Shown: piece after piece, positions 52,017 through 60,739 of the stretch
How the letters are laid out: each line of letters starts with the position of its first letter
How positions within the stretch are numbered: the stretch's first letter is position 1
DNA from: Paenibacillus sp. FSL K6-3182
Lineage (GTDB): Bacteria; Bacillota; Bacilli; Paenibacillales; Paenibacillaceae
Reading direction: 5' to 3'
DNA length: 64,000 nt
Assembly: GCF_037976325.1 (NCBI RefSeq)
Contig: NZ_CP150265.1
Location: 2,847,501 to 2,911,500 of the forward strand
Translations under genes and position numbers: made by a program
Notes under the pieces: generated by a model
Told to the model about the DNA's origin: nothing
What the model saw: the letters and a program-made list of their open reading frames with translations, nothing else
Database searches by the model: none

Positions 52017-54268
52017 AACAGCTGATGCGATCAATTGGTGTCTATTTAACAATGGACTGGTTTGAGAAGCTTAGATTCATATTTATTGCAATTATTCTAG
52101 CCAATGTAATTACTATATTTGAAGGTTATTGGTGGGACGAAACGTACGCCATTGCCTATTACACTTTATTTGCGGCGGCGGCAATTGATCTATTGCTTCC
52201 TATGCGCAGGAAATATCTGAAGCTTGTTCTTCAAGTAATAGCAGCTATTTTCATTACATCGCAATGGGCCAGAATGGAATGGATCGTTGCAAGTCCGCAG
52301 CGCTGGCAAGAGTGGCTCTGGTGGCTGCAAGTACATCTTGTTCAGCTCAATCCATTTATATGGATAAGTGGAGCGATGCTCATGCTCTACGTGCTTTTTG
52401 GAATATGGACGATTACAAGAGTTCGAATGTTCGGATTTGTAGGCGTAAGCATTTTGGTTTTAACCATCGCAGATTCCTTTACGCCCATCTGGCTGTGGGA
52501 TGAAGTGGGGATGGTCGTCTTTATTGGGCTGCTCTGGCTCGTCGCTGGCCATTTGTCGAGGCTGAAGCGAGAGCATCCGAACAGTTGGAAAGAGCTAATC
52601 GAGTATCCGCTGCGATTAATGGTGCCGATTGCACTCGTATTATCGATTCTCATGATTGTAGGATTGAATATGCCTTCAATTGCTCCTATTCTTCAGGATC
52701 CTTATACGATCTGGAAGGAAGCTAAAGGGGAGAGGGTTCAGGTGTTTTTAGGCGATAAGGGCACAGATGTCATATCGCCGAACCGATCAGGCAATGCGAG
52801 CTCCGGATATAGTCGAAGCGACGATAAGCTTGGCGGTGGATTTGAATTTGATTATTCACCGATGATGACCGTCACGACCTCGCATCGCAGCTACTGGCGC
52901 GGGGAGTCCAAAGCTTTTTACACGGGTGACGGATGGATTGATGTAAGTCCCAGGCTTGCTGGCGAAGAAAATATTCTAGTTGTGAAGGGTGAAGCATTCC
53001 CTTCATTAGATGATCCGCCAAAAGCTGGGGTTAAGCAAGTCAATCAGATTGTTACGATGATTCGAAAGGATGTTTATCCGGTTCTTTTTGCTGCTGCACC
53101 ACTTTCGAAGATCAACTGGATTGAAAATGAAGAGGCAGCTATTCCAACCAGCTTGAGATGGGAGCCTAGCTCAGGCGAGCTGCGGCTGCTGAACTGGTCC
53201 ATGCAAAACCGCAAATACCCGCAAACGTATTCGGTTACGTCGTCTGTACCTGTTATAGATGAAGCGCTGCTGAGGACATCCAAAGCTGGCTGGTCAGATA
53301 AGGAAGAGGCTTCACGCCATTCATTTTACTTGCAATTGCCTGAATCATTGCCTGATCGAGTCAAACAGCTTGCAGAGCAGGTCACCGCTGGAGCAGCTAA
53401 TGATTATGATAAAGCTAGATTGTTGGAGTCGTATTTAAGGCTAAATTACAACTATAATAATTTGCCCGATGAATCAAAGCTCACAGGATCTACCAGCGAT
53501 TTCGTTGATCAATTTCTGTTTGAGCTGAAAGAAGGCTATTGCGATTATTTTTCCACTTCAATGGCCGTTATGGCGCGTAGTTTAGGCTTTCCGACGAGAT
53601 GGGTTAAAGGATTTGCTCCTGGTGCGCTTCCAGCTAGTGACTTCGGCCCTCCAGGCGGTTATAGGGAGGAAGAAGTAAATCCAAGCGGTGCAGGCACCTA
53701 TACGGTTCGAAATTCAGATGCTCATTCTTGGGTAGAAATTTATTTTGAAGGTACAGGCTGGATACCATTCGAAGCAACAGCGGGATTCTCATTCCCGTAT
53801 ACGCTGCCTGAAGAAGAGGTTGCTGCTTTGCCAGATCTAGATATAGGCGATAACGATGCTGCAGCAGCTGGAGATACAGAAGGTTCATCAAGCTCGCAGG
53901 TTTGGTTATGGAGCTCCATATCACTACTCATCGTTGCTGCAATTGCATGGCTCATTATTCGTCGTGACAAGCTTATCTTTTCTTGGAGAAAGCTCCGCCA
54001 TGGATCATACACAACCAATGATCGAATCGTACTTGAGACGCAAAAGCTGCTGCGCATTTGCAAAAAGCGTGGAATGGAGCGCGAAGACCATGAGACGCTG
54101 CGCGAGGCCGTATTGCGCTGGTCGCAAAATCAGAAGCGGCTGCGTGAAGATTTTAAAATTGTGCTGAATGGGTTTGAGCAAGCAAAATACAGCCCCGTTA
54201 TGGCGTCATCCGAAGAAGCGGATCGTTTCGTCGTTAAAGTACGCTCACTCATTGATCAATTAAGATAA
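52013..54268 (+). CDS. Transglutaminase-like membrane protein (YebA-like)
   Basis: Protein of 751 residues with about six N-terminal membrane helices (to about 220), a large extracellular transglutaminase-like region and a C-terminal helix near 625-645 with a cytoplasmic tail (DUF4129-like). The catalytic triad is C510 (GYCDYFSTSMAVMAR), H571 (DAHSWVEIYF) and E587 in WIPFEAT, where many relatives have Asp. The fold suggests a cell-envelope protease or cross-linker. It is the last gene of the MoxR-DUF58-TG operon, with a terminator after it. Confidence 0.9.
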   Translation: MKQLMRSIGVYLTMDWFEKLRFIFIAIILANVITIFEGYWWDETYAIAYYTLFAAAAIDLLLPMRRKYLKLVLQVIAAIFITSQWARMEWIVASPQRWQEWLWWLQVHLVQLNPFIWISGAMLMLYVLFGIWTITRVRMFGFVGVSILVLTIADSFTPIWLWDEVGMVVFIGLLWLVAGHLSRLKREHPNSWKELIEYPLRLMVPIALVLSILMIVGLNMPSIAPILQDPYTIWKEAKGERVQVFLGDKGTDVISPNRSGNASSGYSRSDDKLGGGFEFDYSPMMTVTTSHRSYWRGESKAFYTGDGWIDVSPRLAGEENILVVKGEAFPSLDDPPKAGVKQVNQIVTMIRKDVYPVLFAAAPLSKINWIENEEAAIPTSLRWEPSSGELRLLNWSMQNRKYPQTYSVTSSVPVIDEALLRTSKAGWSDKEEASRHSFYLQLPESLPDRVKQLAEQVTAGAANDYDKARLLESYLRLNYNYNNLPDESKLTGSTSDFVDQFLFELKEGYCDYFSTSMAVMARSLGFPTRWVKGFAPGALPASDFGPPGGYREEEVNPSGAGTYTVRNSDAHSWVEIYFEGTGWIPFEATAGFSFPYTLPEEEVAALPDLDIGDNDAAAAGDTEGSSSSQVWLWSSISLLIVAAIAWLIIRRDKLIFSWRKLRHGSYTTNDRIVLETQKLLRICKKRGMEREDHETLREAVLRWSQNQKRLREDFKIVLNGFEQAKYSPVMASSEEADRFVVKVRSLIDQLR

Positions 54269-54277
54269 CATACGAAC

Positions 54278-54318
54278 AAATACCGCTCGCCAGAGAAATT
54301 GGTAGCGGTATTTTTTTG
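54278..54318 (+). terminator. Terminator of the MoxR-DUF58-TG operon
   Basis: AAATACCGCT (54278-54287) pairs with AGCGGTATTT (54304-54313), followed by a T run. Confidence 0.88.
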
Positions 54319-54384
54319 CAACAAATTTAGTTTGTATGGTATAGTTTCGTAAGATAGCAAGCAGAAAGCAGAGGGATATCCATT

Positions 54385-54909
54385 ATGTTTGAACGGCTGT
54401 TGCCGCATATGCGCGTCAATACAGTATATGAAATTAACTTAGATGAGCTGCATGCAAGAGGCGTTCGCGGCATCATTACGGATTTGGATAATACGCTTGT
54501 CGGTGCCAAGGAGGCGTTAGCTACGCCTGAGCTTGTGCAGTGGCTTGATTACGTACGTTCTCGGGGCTTTCAGGTTGTTATCGTATCCAATAACAACGAG
54601 ACACGCGTCGGGAAGTTTGCTGCGCCGCTGAATATTCCATATATTCATGCTGCTCGCAAGCCAGCTGGCAAATCGTTCAAGAGAGCGCTTAGTGTACTCC
54701 GCCTTGCACCTGAGGAAACCGTCGTAATCGGAGATCAGATGCTGACGGATGTGCTTGGGGGTAACCGTATGGGGTTATACACCATCCTTGTCACGCCAAT
54801 CGCTCCTGCTGATGAAGGTATAATGACACGAGTGAATCGTCGTATTGAACGAATAGCGTTAGTGCGTTTAAGGAAAAAAGGGTTATGGTATGAGGGGGAA
54901 ACAAAGTGA
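54385..54909 (+). CDS. yqeG: YqeG-type HAD phosphatase
   Basis: HAD-superfamily IIIA phosphatase of 174 residues. Motif I is ITDLDNTLVG with D33 and D35, motif II VIVSNNNE, motif III K in ARKPAGKSFKRAL and motif IV GDQMLTDVLGGNRMG. Plant and yeast relatives dephosphorylate phosphatidylglycerophosphate; the bacterial role may be similar. It opens the conserved cluster yqeG-yqeH-aroE-yhbY-nadD-yqeK-rsfS, and its stop overlaps the yqeH start (TGATG). Confidence 0.93.
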   Translation: MFERLLPHMRVNTVYEINLDELHARGVRGIITDLDNTLVGAKEALATPELVQWLDYVRSRGFQVVIVSNNNETRVGKFAAPLNIPYIHAARKPAGKSFKRALSVLRLAPEETVVIGDQMLTDVLGGNRMGLYTILVTPIAPADEGIMTRVNRRIERIALVRLRKKGLWYEGETK

Positions 54910-56033
54910 TGGAACAACAACTTAGTCAGGCATATGGATCATGTGCGGGCTGTGGAGTGGCGCTTCAGATTAAAAGTTCTGATTTGCCAGGTTATTTGCC
55001 GGAAGCGGCTGTCGGTCGCGAACCGGTTATTTGCCAGCGATGCTTCCGAATTCGCAATTATAATGAAGCTTCATCCGTAGCGGTTGATCAGGATGACTTC
55101 TTAAAGCTGCTTGGCAGCATCGGAAATACGGATAGCCTCGTTGTGCATATTGTCGATCTGTACGATTTTGAAGGAAGTTTGATTTCGGGCTTGCAGCGTT
55201 TTGTCGGAAACAATCCAGTGCTGCTTGTCGTGAACAAAATCGATTTGCTGCCAAAAGCGATGAATGTCAATCGACTTCGGAATTGGGTTCAGAAGCAAGC
55301 AAAGGAAGAGGGACTGCGCACAGTCGATGTGGTCCTATGCAGCGCGAAGCGGAATATGGGCTTCGAGCGGGTTATTGAAGCGCTTGAGCAGTACCGGAAT
55401 GGCCGAGATGTCTATGTGGTTGGCGCGACGAATGTCGGCAAGTCGACCTTGATTAATCGTCTAATTAGAGATTACAGCGATATGGAACGTGAGCTGACTA
55501 CTTCTCGTTATCCGGGAACAACGCTTGATGCCGTTCATATTCCGCTTGAGGATGGGAAAGCGATTATAGATACCCCAGGTATCGTCTATACGACACGTAT
55601 GACAGAGGTTGTACCGCGGAGCTTCCTAGGCTCACTATTGCCGGACAAGCCAATTAAACCGCTCGTCTATCAATTGAACTCGGGTCAATCGCTGTTTATT
55701 GGCAGCCTTGTTCGATTCGATTTTGTAGAGGGTGATCGCCAATCCTTTACGTTCTATGTTTCAAATGCGCTCAACATGCATCGTACGAAGCTGGAGCGGG
55801 CGGATGAGTTGTATGCAGATCACCGTGGGCAATTGCTCGGAGGACCATCGCTTGAAGAACTAGAAACGATACCGGCTTGGACAAGGCATTCACTGCGCGT
55901 TAAGCGCGGCTTGAATAAGGACGTATTTATATCCGGTCTTGGCTGGATTCAAGTGAACGGTACTGGTGGAGCTGTGATTGACATTTATGCGCCGAAGGGC
56001 GTTAAGGTCATGCTTCGCGACTCGATGATCTAA
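54909..56033 (+). CDS. yqeH: Ribosome biogenesis GTPase YqeH
   Basis: Circularly permuted GTPase of 374 residues needed for assembly of the 30S subunit. An N-terminal treble-clef zinc finger (C12, C15, C42, C45) precedes the permuted G motifs in the order G4 NKID, G5 CSAK, G1 GATNVGKST, G2 TTSRYPGTT and G3 DTPG. The C-terminal domain is an RNA-binding region. ATG at 54909 overlaps the yqeG stop; a GTG one codon earlier is possible. GAGGGGG (54892-54898) is the ribosome site. Confidence 0.95.
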   Translation: MEQQLSQAYGSCAGCGVALQIKSSDLPGYLPEAAVGREPVICQRCFRIRNYNEASSVAVDQDDFLKLLGSIGNTDSLVVHIVDLYDFEGSLISGLQRFVGNNPVLLVVNKIDLLPKAMNVNRLRNWVQKQAKEEGLRTVDVVLCSAKRNMGFERVIEALEQYRNGRDVYVVGATNVGKSTLINRLIRDYSDMERELTTSRYPGTTLDAVHIPLEDGKAIIDTPGIVYTTRMTEVVPRSFLGSLLPDKPIKPLVYQLNSGQSLFIGSLVRFDFVEGDRQSFTFYVSNALNMHRTKLERADELYADHRGQLLGGPSLEELETIPAWTRHSLRVKRGLNKDVFISGLGWIQVNGTGGAVIDIYAPKGVKVMLRDSMI

Positions 56034-56062
56034 ACACATGTCACTTGGAAGGGGAATTCACT

Positions 56063-56932
56063 GTGACGAATATGGGCGCAGGAAACCAGATTGACAGCAA
56101 TACGCTTTTGTTCGGCGTCATCGGTGATCCGATAAGGCATTCGAAATCACCTATTATGATGAACCGTGCCTTTCGGGAAACGGGAATTAACGGTGTATAC
56201 ACTGCTTTTCATGTTACGAGTGATCGTATCGGAGATTTTGCCGCTGGTGTTCGTGCAATGGGCATTCGCGGTGTCAATGTTACGATCCCCCATAAGCTGG
56301 ACATTATGTCCGTGCTTGATGAGATCGATGCAAGCGCGCAGGCGATTGGCGCGGTTAACACGATTGTCAACGACGCTGGCCGTCTAATCGGATATAACAC
56401 CGATGGCATTGGTTATGTGCGTTCGTTGAAGGAAGAAGCGGAGCGTGAGCTTGCCGGCAAACGAATCGTCGTTATCGGCGCGGGCGGCGCAGCCCGCGGC
56501 ATCATTTATGCTCTAGCAAACGAGAATCCTGCGCGAATTACGGTGGCCAACCGTTCCGTAGACCGGGCAAAAGAGCTTGCAGATTCATTGCAAAATAAAG
56601 TAGATATTGAAGCGATTTCGAATGATGAGCTGCAAACCGCATGCGAGCAAGCCGATATCGTGATTAACACGACATCAGTAGGCATGTTCCCTCATACGGA
56701 GGAGACGCCAATTGATGCAAGCTGGCTGAAGCTGGGCGCGGTTGCAAGTGATTTAATATACAATCCTTTAAAAACGAAATTTTTGCAGCAAGCAGAGCTG
56801 CGCGGCTGCCGCGTTCATGGCGGGCTTGGCATGTTTATTTATCAGGGCGCATATGCCTTTGAATATTGGACAGGCCAGCCAGCACCCGTCACAGCGATGC
56901 GCGAAACGGTACTTGCTTCATTGCAAGGCTAA
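56063..56932 (+). CDS. aroE: Shikimate dehydrogenase AroE
   Basis: Enzyme of 289 residues that reduces 3-dehydroshikimate to shikimate with NADPH. Substrate motifs SKSPIMMN, GVNVTIPHK (catalytic Lys) and GYNTDGIGY, cofactor loop GAGGAARGI and NRS for NADPH preference. It starts with GTG at 56063, 8 bases after AAGGGG (56049-56054); the frame from TTG 56045 includes that site. An ATG at 56072 is an alternative. It lies between yqeH and yhbY as in Bacillus. Confidence 0.95.
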   Translation: MTNMGAGNQIDSNTLLFGVIGDPIRHSKSPIMMNRAFRETGINGVYTAFHVTSDRIGDFAAGVRAMGIRGVNVTIPHKLDIMSVLDEIDASAQAIGAVNTIVNDAGRLIGYNTDGIGYVRSLKEEAERELAGKRIVVIGAGGAARGIIYALANENPARITVANRSVDRAKELADSLQNKVDIEAISNDELQTACEQADIVINTTSVGMFPHTEETPIDASWLKLGAVASDLIYNPLKTKFLQQAELRGCRVHGGLGMFIYQGAYAFEYWTGQPAPVTAMRETVLASLQG

Positions 56933-56991
56933 ACTTATTTATTGAATCAATCAAACAGACGAATTATTGAGATGAAAGAAGGAACACTATT

Positions 56992-57297
56992 ATGCTTACA
57001 GGCAAACAAAAACGATATTTAAGAGCGCTAGCTCATCATTTGACACCGATTTTCCAAGTCGGAAAGGGCGGCACTAACGATCACCTCGTTCGTCATATCG
57101 AGGAGGCGATTGAGTCGCGCGAGCTTATCAAAGTATCTGTTCTTAACAATTGTCTGGACGATCCTAAGGAAATCGGCGTTGAAGTTGCTAAATCAGCAGG
57201 CGCAGAGCTTGTACAAGTGATCGGCAAAACGATCGTTCTATACAAAGAATCCAAGGACAACAAACAAATCGAGCTTCCTACAGCTGCTCGCAAATAA
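56992..57297 (+). CDS. yhbY: YhbY/YqeI CRM-domain RNA-binding protein
   Basis: Small RNA-binding protein of 101 residues, CRM fold: LTGKQKRYLRALAHHLTPIFQVGKGG (residues 2-27, with the GKGG loop), ELIKVSVLNN, and the C-terminal VQVIGKTIVLYKE strand. It associates with pre-50S ribosomal particles. The lysine-rich N-terminus fits RNA contact. Weak GAAGGAA precedes the ATG. It is part of the ribosome-assembly cluster. Confidence 0.95.
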   Translation: MLTGKQKRYLRALAHHLTPIFQVGKGGTNDHLVRHIEEAIESRELIKVSVLNNCLDDPKEIGVEVAKSAGAELVQVIGKTIVLYKESKDNKQIELPTAARK

Positions 57298-57407
57298 TAT
57301 GGACCGAGACTTGCGCGGCGAATGCAGCTTTTTGTCATAAAGGGCATACTAGAAGAGACGATAGCTGTTAACGCTTCGACTTTGCTTGATAGGGAGGCGT
57401 TCAACAA

Positions 57408-57998
57408 GTGAGTAAGATAGGAATTATGGGCGGCACCTTCGATCCCATCCATATCGGTCATTTGATTGCTGCAGAATCCGCACGAGAGCAGAGCGGCTTG
57501 GACGAGGTGTGGTTTATTCCGTCATACGGACCACCGCTCAAGGCGAATGAGCCAGGCGTTAGCGGTGAGCGGCGCTACGAAATGGTATGCGATGCTATCG
57601 AGAGCAACAAGGCCTTTCGAGCGCTTGATATTGAATTGCAGCGTGGCGGTGTGAGCTATTCCTACGATACGATCGTAGAGCTGCAGGGACGCTATCCGAA
57701 CCATTCTTTTTCCTATATTATCGGTTCAGATCGCATCAATGACCTGCCGAAGTGGCATGAAATCGAGCAGCTAGCTGCTCGAATATCATTTATTGGATTA
57801 GAGCGTCCAGGCAATCCGGTCGATATTTCCGCACTGCCGTTTTTTTTGCAGGAGCGGGTCTGCTTGGTTCACATGCCTGCCATTGCGATTTCTTCAACAG
57901 CGATTAGGAGCAAGGTAAAAGCTGGGCAGTCTGTTCAATACTTAGTGCCTGATTCGGTGAATAGCTACATGAGGAGGTACAACCTGTATGAATCGTGA
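57408..57998 (+). CDS. nadD: Nicotinate-nucleotide adenylyltransferase
   Basis: Enzyme of 196 residues that adenylates nicotinate mononucleotide in NAD synthesis. The nucleotidyltransferase motif is GGTFDPIHIGHL (residues 7-18) and the second motif is ISSTAIRSKV (about 163-172); SDRIN and the WH segment lie between. It starts with GTG at 57408 behind AGGGAGG and overlaps yqeK by 11 bases, a conserved pairing. Confidence 0.96.
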   Translation: MSKIGIMGGTFDPIHIGHLIAAESAREQSGLDEVWFIPSYGPPLKANEPGVSGERRYEMVCDAIESNKAFRALDIELQRGGVSYSYDTIVELQGRYPNHSFSYIIGSDRINDLPKWHEIEQLAARISFIGLERPGNPVDISALPFFLQERVCLVHMPAIAISSTAIRSKVKAGQSVQYLVPDSVNSYMRRYNLYES

Positions 57999-58542
57999 GC
58001 AAATGATCGAAAAAGTAAGAGCGGAAATGCCTGAGCGAAGATGGCTGCATACACAGGGAGTTATGGAAACCGCGGTCATATTAGCTAATAGGTTTGGCCA
58101 AGATGCTGTACGAGCTGAGCTTGCTGCCATTTTGCATGATGTTTCTAAGTACTGGAATGTCGATCGTATGCAGAAGGTCATACGCGATCAAGCATTGCCA
58201 GCAGAGCTTTTGCTTTATGATAAAGAATTATGGCATGCTCCTGTTGGGGCGTGGGTAGCCGAACATAAATTTGGTGTGGCGGACACCGAAGTGCTTGACG
58301 CTATTCGCTACCATACATCAGGTCGCCGCGGCATGTCGCAACTTGAGAAAATTGTTTGCCTTGCCGATTATATGGAACCAGGGCGAGAGTTTCCAGGAGT
58401 AGACAAAATTCGAGAGCTTAGCGAGCATTCATTGGATCAAGCATTGCTTGCTGGCTTTAACTCTACAATTTCCTTCTTATTAGAAAAAGGAAAACGAATA
58501 TTTCCGCTAACAATAGAAGCAAGAAATAGTTTATTAGAATAA
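57988..58542 (+). CDS. yqeK: YqeK HD-domain diadenosine tetraphosphatase
   Basis: HD-domain hydrolase of 184 residues; relatives split Ap4A into two ADP. Metal ligands are H in RWLHTQGVMETA (about 20), HD in AILHDVSKYW (about 49-50), H in LWHAPVGAW, H in IRYHTSGR and D in CLADYMEPGR. Ap4A control here fits its place beside nadD. It starts inside the end of nadD and is followed by rsfS at 21 bases. Confidence 0.94.
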   Translation: MNREQMIEKVRAEMPERRWLHTQGVMETAVILANRFGQDAVRAELAAILHDVSKYWNVDRMQKVIRDQALPAELLLYDKELWHAPVGAWVAEHKFGVADTEVLDAIRYHTSGRRGMSQLEKIVCLADYMEPGREFPGVDKIRELSEHSLDQALLAGFNSTISFLLEKGKRIFPLTIEARNSLLE

Positions 58543-58563
58543 TATTTAACAGGAGGCTGAGCT

Positions 58564-58911
58564 ATGGCGTTACATTCGGATCAATTGCTTCAAATCACAG
58601 TCGCAGCAGCAGAAGACAAAAAAGCGGTGCGCGTTGTTGCTTTGAACTTAAAAGAAATTTCCTTGGTGGCGGATTACTTCGTCATTTGCAGCGGTAACTC
58701 GGATACTCAAGTACAAGCTATCGCAACAGAAATTCGTAAACAAGCTGAGAAAAATGGCAATCGCGTGCGTGGAATCGAAGGTATGGATTCGGCAAGATGG
58801 GTGCTGATTGACCTCGGCGACGTTATCGTTCACGTATTCCATCGCGATGAGCGTGAATATTACAACATTGAGCGGCTATGGTCCGATGCGAAGGTTGTGG
58901 AGTTTGCATGA
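58564..58911 (+). CDS. rsfS: Ribosomal silencing factor RsfS
   Basis: Protein of 115 residues that binds ribosomal protein uL14 and blocks subunit joining when nutrients are short. Marks: DYFVICSGNSDTQVQAIATEI (about 36-56), GMDSARWVLIDLGDVIVHVFH (about 71-92) and the ending REYYNIERLWSDA. AGGAGG before the ATG is strong. Its stop overlaps the next start (ATGA). Confidence 0.96.
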   Translation: MALHSDQLLQITVAAAEDKKAVRVVALNLKEISLVADYFVICSGNSDTQVQAIATEIRKQAEKNGNRVRGIEGMDSARWVLIDLGDVIVHVFHRDEREYYNIERLWSDAKVVEFA

Positions 58912-59864
58912 GTTTTGTAGCCGGAACAACTTTGACTTTAAGGGTGGCACGCGAGGTGTCGCCCTACGGCTATTTTTTGAGCGATGAAGAATCGGATGTG
59001 CTCATGCATTATACCGAGCTTGTAGGCTCTAAGCCAAAAATCGGCGATGCAGTGGAAGTATTCATTTTTTACGATTCCGAGGATCGATTGGCTGCTACGA
59101 TGAAGAAGCCGCTTCTCCAACTAGGTGAGCTTGCTCGCCTGAAAGTAGCGGACGTTCATCCAAGGCTTGGCTGCTTCCTAGAAATGGGGCTTGGCAGACA
59201 ATTGCTGCTTCCGCTATCGGAGCTGCCGGAGAGTATTGAATACAGACCTCTTCCTGGCGATGAAGTATTTGTTGTGATGAAGCATGACAAAATAGGAAGA
59301 CTTGTAGCGAAAATTGCTTTTGAAGAGGAACTCTCGGAGCTTGTCTTCCATGCACCTGAGAGCTGGAATAATCAATGGGTCGAAGGCTGGGTAACTAAAA
59401 CGCTGCAGCTCGGCTCATTCGTTATGATTGATGGCGGCGTTGTAGGGTTTGGCGTTTATGGGCTTATTCCAAGCGCAGAACGAATCCGTCCGCTTAGACT
59501 TGGTGAGCGTGTAAGCGCTCGTGTTACTTTCATTCGTGAGGATGGCAGAGCAAACCTCTCCATGGCGCAGCGTAAGGAAGTAGGACGTTTGGAGGATGCT
59601 GATCGACTGCTTGCCTTCATTAAAGAACGACCAGGCGGCGGAATGCCTTACTCTGATCAGACAGATGCCGACATTATTAAACAAAAATTCGGGATTAGCA
59701 AAGGCGCCTTCAAACGCGCTTTAGGCAAGCTGATGAGAGAAAGGCTTGTCACTCAGAAAGGCAGCTGGACATATTTGGCTGAACCGTCTGATGCGACGAC
59801 GGAGCAAGCAGGAGAGCAAGCGAACGCTTCAGGCTCCTCAGCTGAAGGAGCTGACGGGCAATGA
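58908..59864 (+). CDS. CvfB/YitL-like S1 RNA-binding protein
   Basis: Protein of 318 residues with S1-type beta barrels (about 5-60, 68-130 and 150-225; FVMIDGGVVGFGVYGLIPSAER, RVSARVTFIREDGRANLSMAQRK) and a C-terminal winged helix (about 245-295: IIKQKFGISKGAFKRALGKL), the layout of CvfB/YitL. CvfB of Staphylococcus binds RNA and affects virulence gene expression. The end is a low-complexity acidic tail. ATG at 58908 overlaps the rsfS stop; the frame from 58878 only extends into rsfS. In Bacillus, yitL is elsewhere. Confidence 0.9.
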   Translation: MSFVAGTTLTLRVAREVSPYGYFLSDEESDVLMHYTELVGSKPKIGDAVEVFIFYDSEDRLAATMKKPLLQLGELARLKVADVHPRLGCFLEMGLGRQLLLPLSELPESIEYRPLPGDEVFVVMKHDKIGRLVAKIAFEEELSELVFHAPESWNNQWVEGWVTKTLQLGSFVMIDGGVVGFGVYGLIPSAERIRPLRLGERVSARVTFIREDGRANLSMAQRKEVGRLEDADRLLAFIKERPGGGMPYSDQTDADIIKQKFGISKGAFKRALGKLMRERLVTQKGSWTYLAEPSDATTEQAGEQANASGSSAEGADGQ

Positions 59865-60628
59865 CACGCTCTTATGGACAGTTCGCTACTGTCTATGATC
59901 AGCTGATGGAGGATATGCCCTATGCAGAATGGCTGGGCTTCGCAAGGGCCGGCTGGTCGCGCTATGGCATGCCTGCTACTGTCGTAGATCTTGGTTGCGG
60001 TACAGGGAGCATCTCGATTCCGTTAGCACGCTCGGGTTTCCATGTGTATGGAATCGATTTGTCATCGGACATGCTTACCGTCGCGCGCAGCAAGTGGGAT
60101 GAGACGCCTCAGGCTGTTACGAGACCGCGCTCCGGTTCGATTCGGTGGCTGCAACAGGACATGCGTGAATGGGAGCTGCAAGAGCCCGTTGATGCGGTCA
60201 TTTCGTTTTGTGATTGTTTGAACTACTTGACGGAGGAAGAGGATATTGAGGCGGCTTTCCGCGCTACCTATGCTGGCCTTCGCAGCGGCGGTTCCTTTTT
60301 ATTCGATATGCATCCGCCAAAGCAGCTCATTCGTTATGCGGAAGAACAGCCCTTTGTGCTTGATGAGCGTGATGTAGCCTATATATGGACATGCGACTTT
60401 GAAGAGGAGCGCTGCGAGATTGAGCATAACCTAACGATATTCTCGCGTGACCGCGATTCAAAGTTTTATCGATTTGAAGAATCACATGTGCAGCGCGCTT
60501 ACGATCCAGACTGGATCGAGTCAGCTCTGTACCGTGCGGGCTTTAAAACGGTTGACCGTTACGCAGATTTTGAGCTGAAGCCAGCTGACAGCGAGTCAGA
60601 GCGTTTGTTCTTCGCAGCAATCAAATAA
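59861..60628 (+). CDS. yqeM: Class I SAM-dependent methyltransferase (YqeM-like)
   Basis: Methyltransferase of 255 residues. Motif I is VVDLGCGTGSISIPLA (about 43-58), motif II YGIDLSSDML, and motif post-I DAVISFCDCLNYL. It carries the YqeM start SYGQFATVYDQLMEDMPYAEW and the WTCDFEEERCEIEHNLTIFSRD segment. The substrate is unknown. It overlaps the preceding gene (ATGA) and ends the ribosome-assembly cluster, as yqeM does in Bacillus. Confidence 0.92.
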   Translation: MTRSYGQFATVYDQLMEDMPYAEWLGFARAGWSRYGMPATVVDLGCGTGSISIPLARSGFHVYGIDLSSDMLTVARSKWDETPQAVTRPRSGSIRWLQQDMREWELQEPVDAVISFCDCLNYLTEEEDIEAAFRATYAGLRSGGSFLFDMHPPKQLIRYAEEQPFVLDERDVAYIWTCDFEEERCEIEHNLTIFSRDRDSKFYRFEESHVQRAYDPDWIESALYRAGFKTVDRYADFELKPADSESERLFFAAIK

Positions 60629-60645
60629 TATGATCCACTAGAGAT

Positions 60646-60691
60646 GGGTGTCTCATAGAGTCTAACTAGACTTTATGGGAAACCCTTTTTT
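60646..60691 (+). terminator. Terminator of the yqe cluster
   Basis: An imperfect stem (GGGT/ACCC, CATA/TATG, AGTCT/AGACT) between 60646 and 60685 is followed by six T. Confidence 0.75.
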
Positions 60692-60739
60692 GATCTGTCC
60701 GGCCATTCGCAGAAAACGCCGCTTTAAAAGAGACGACAA

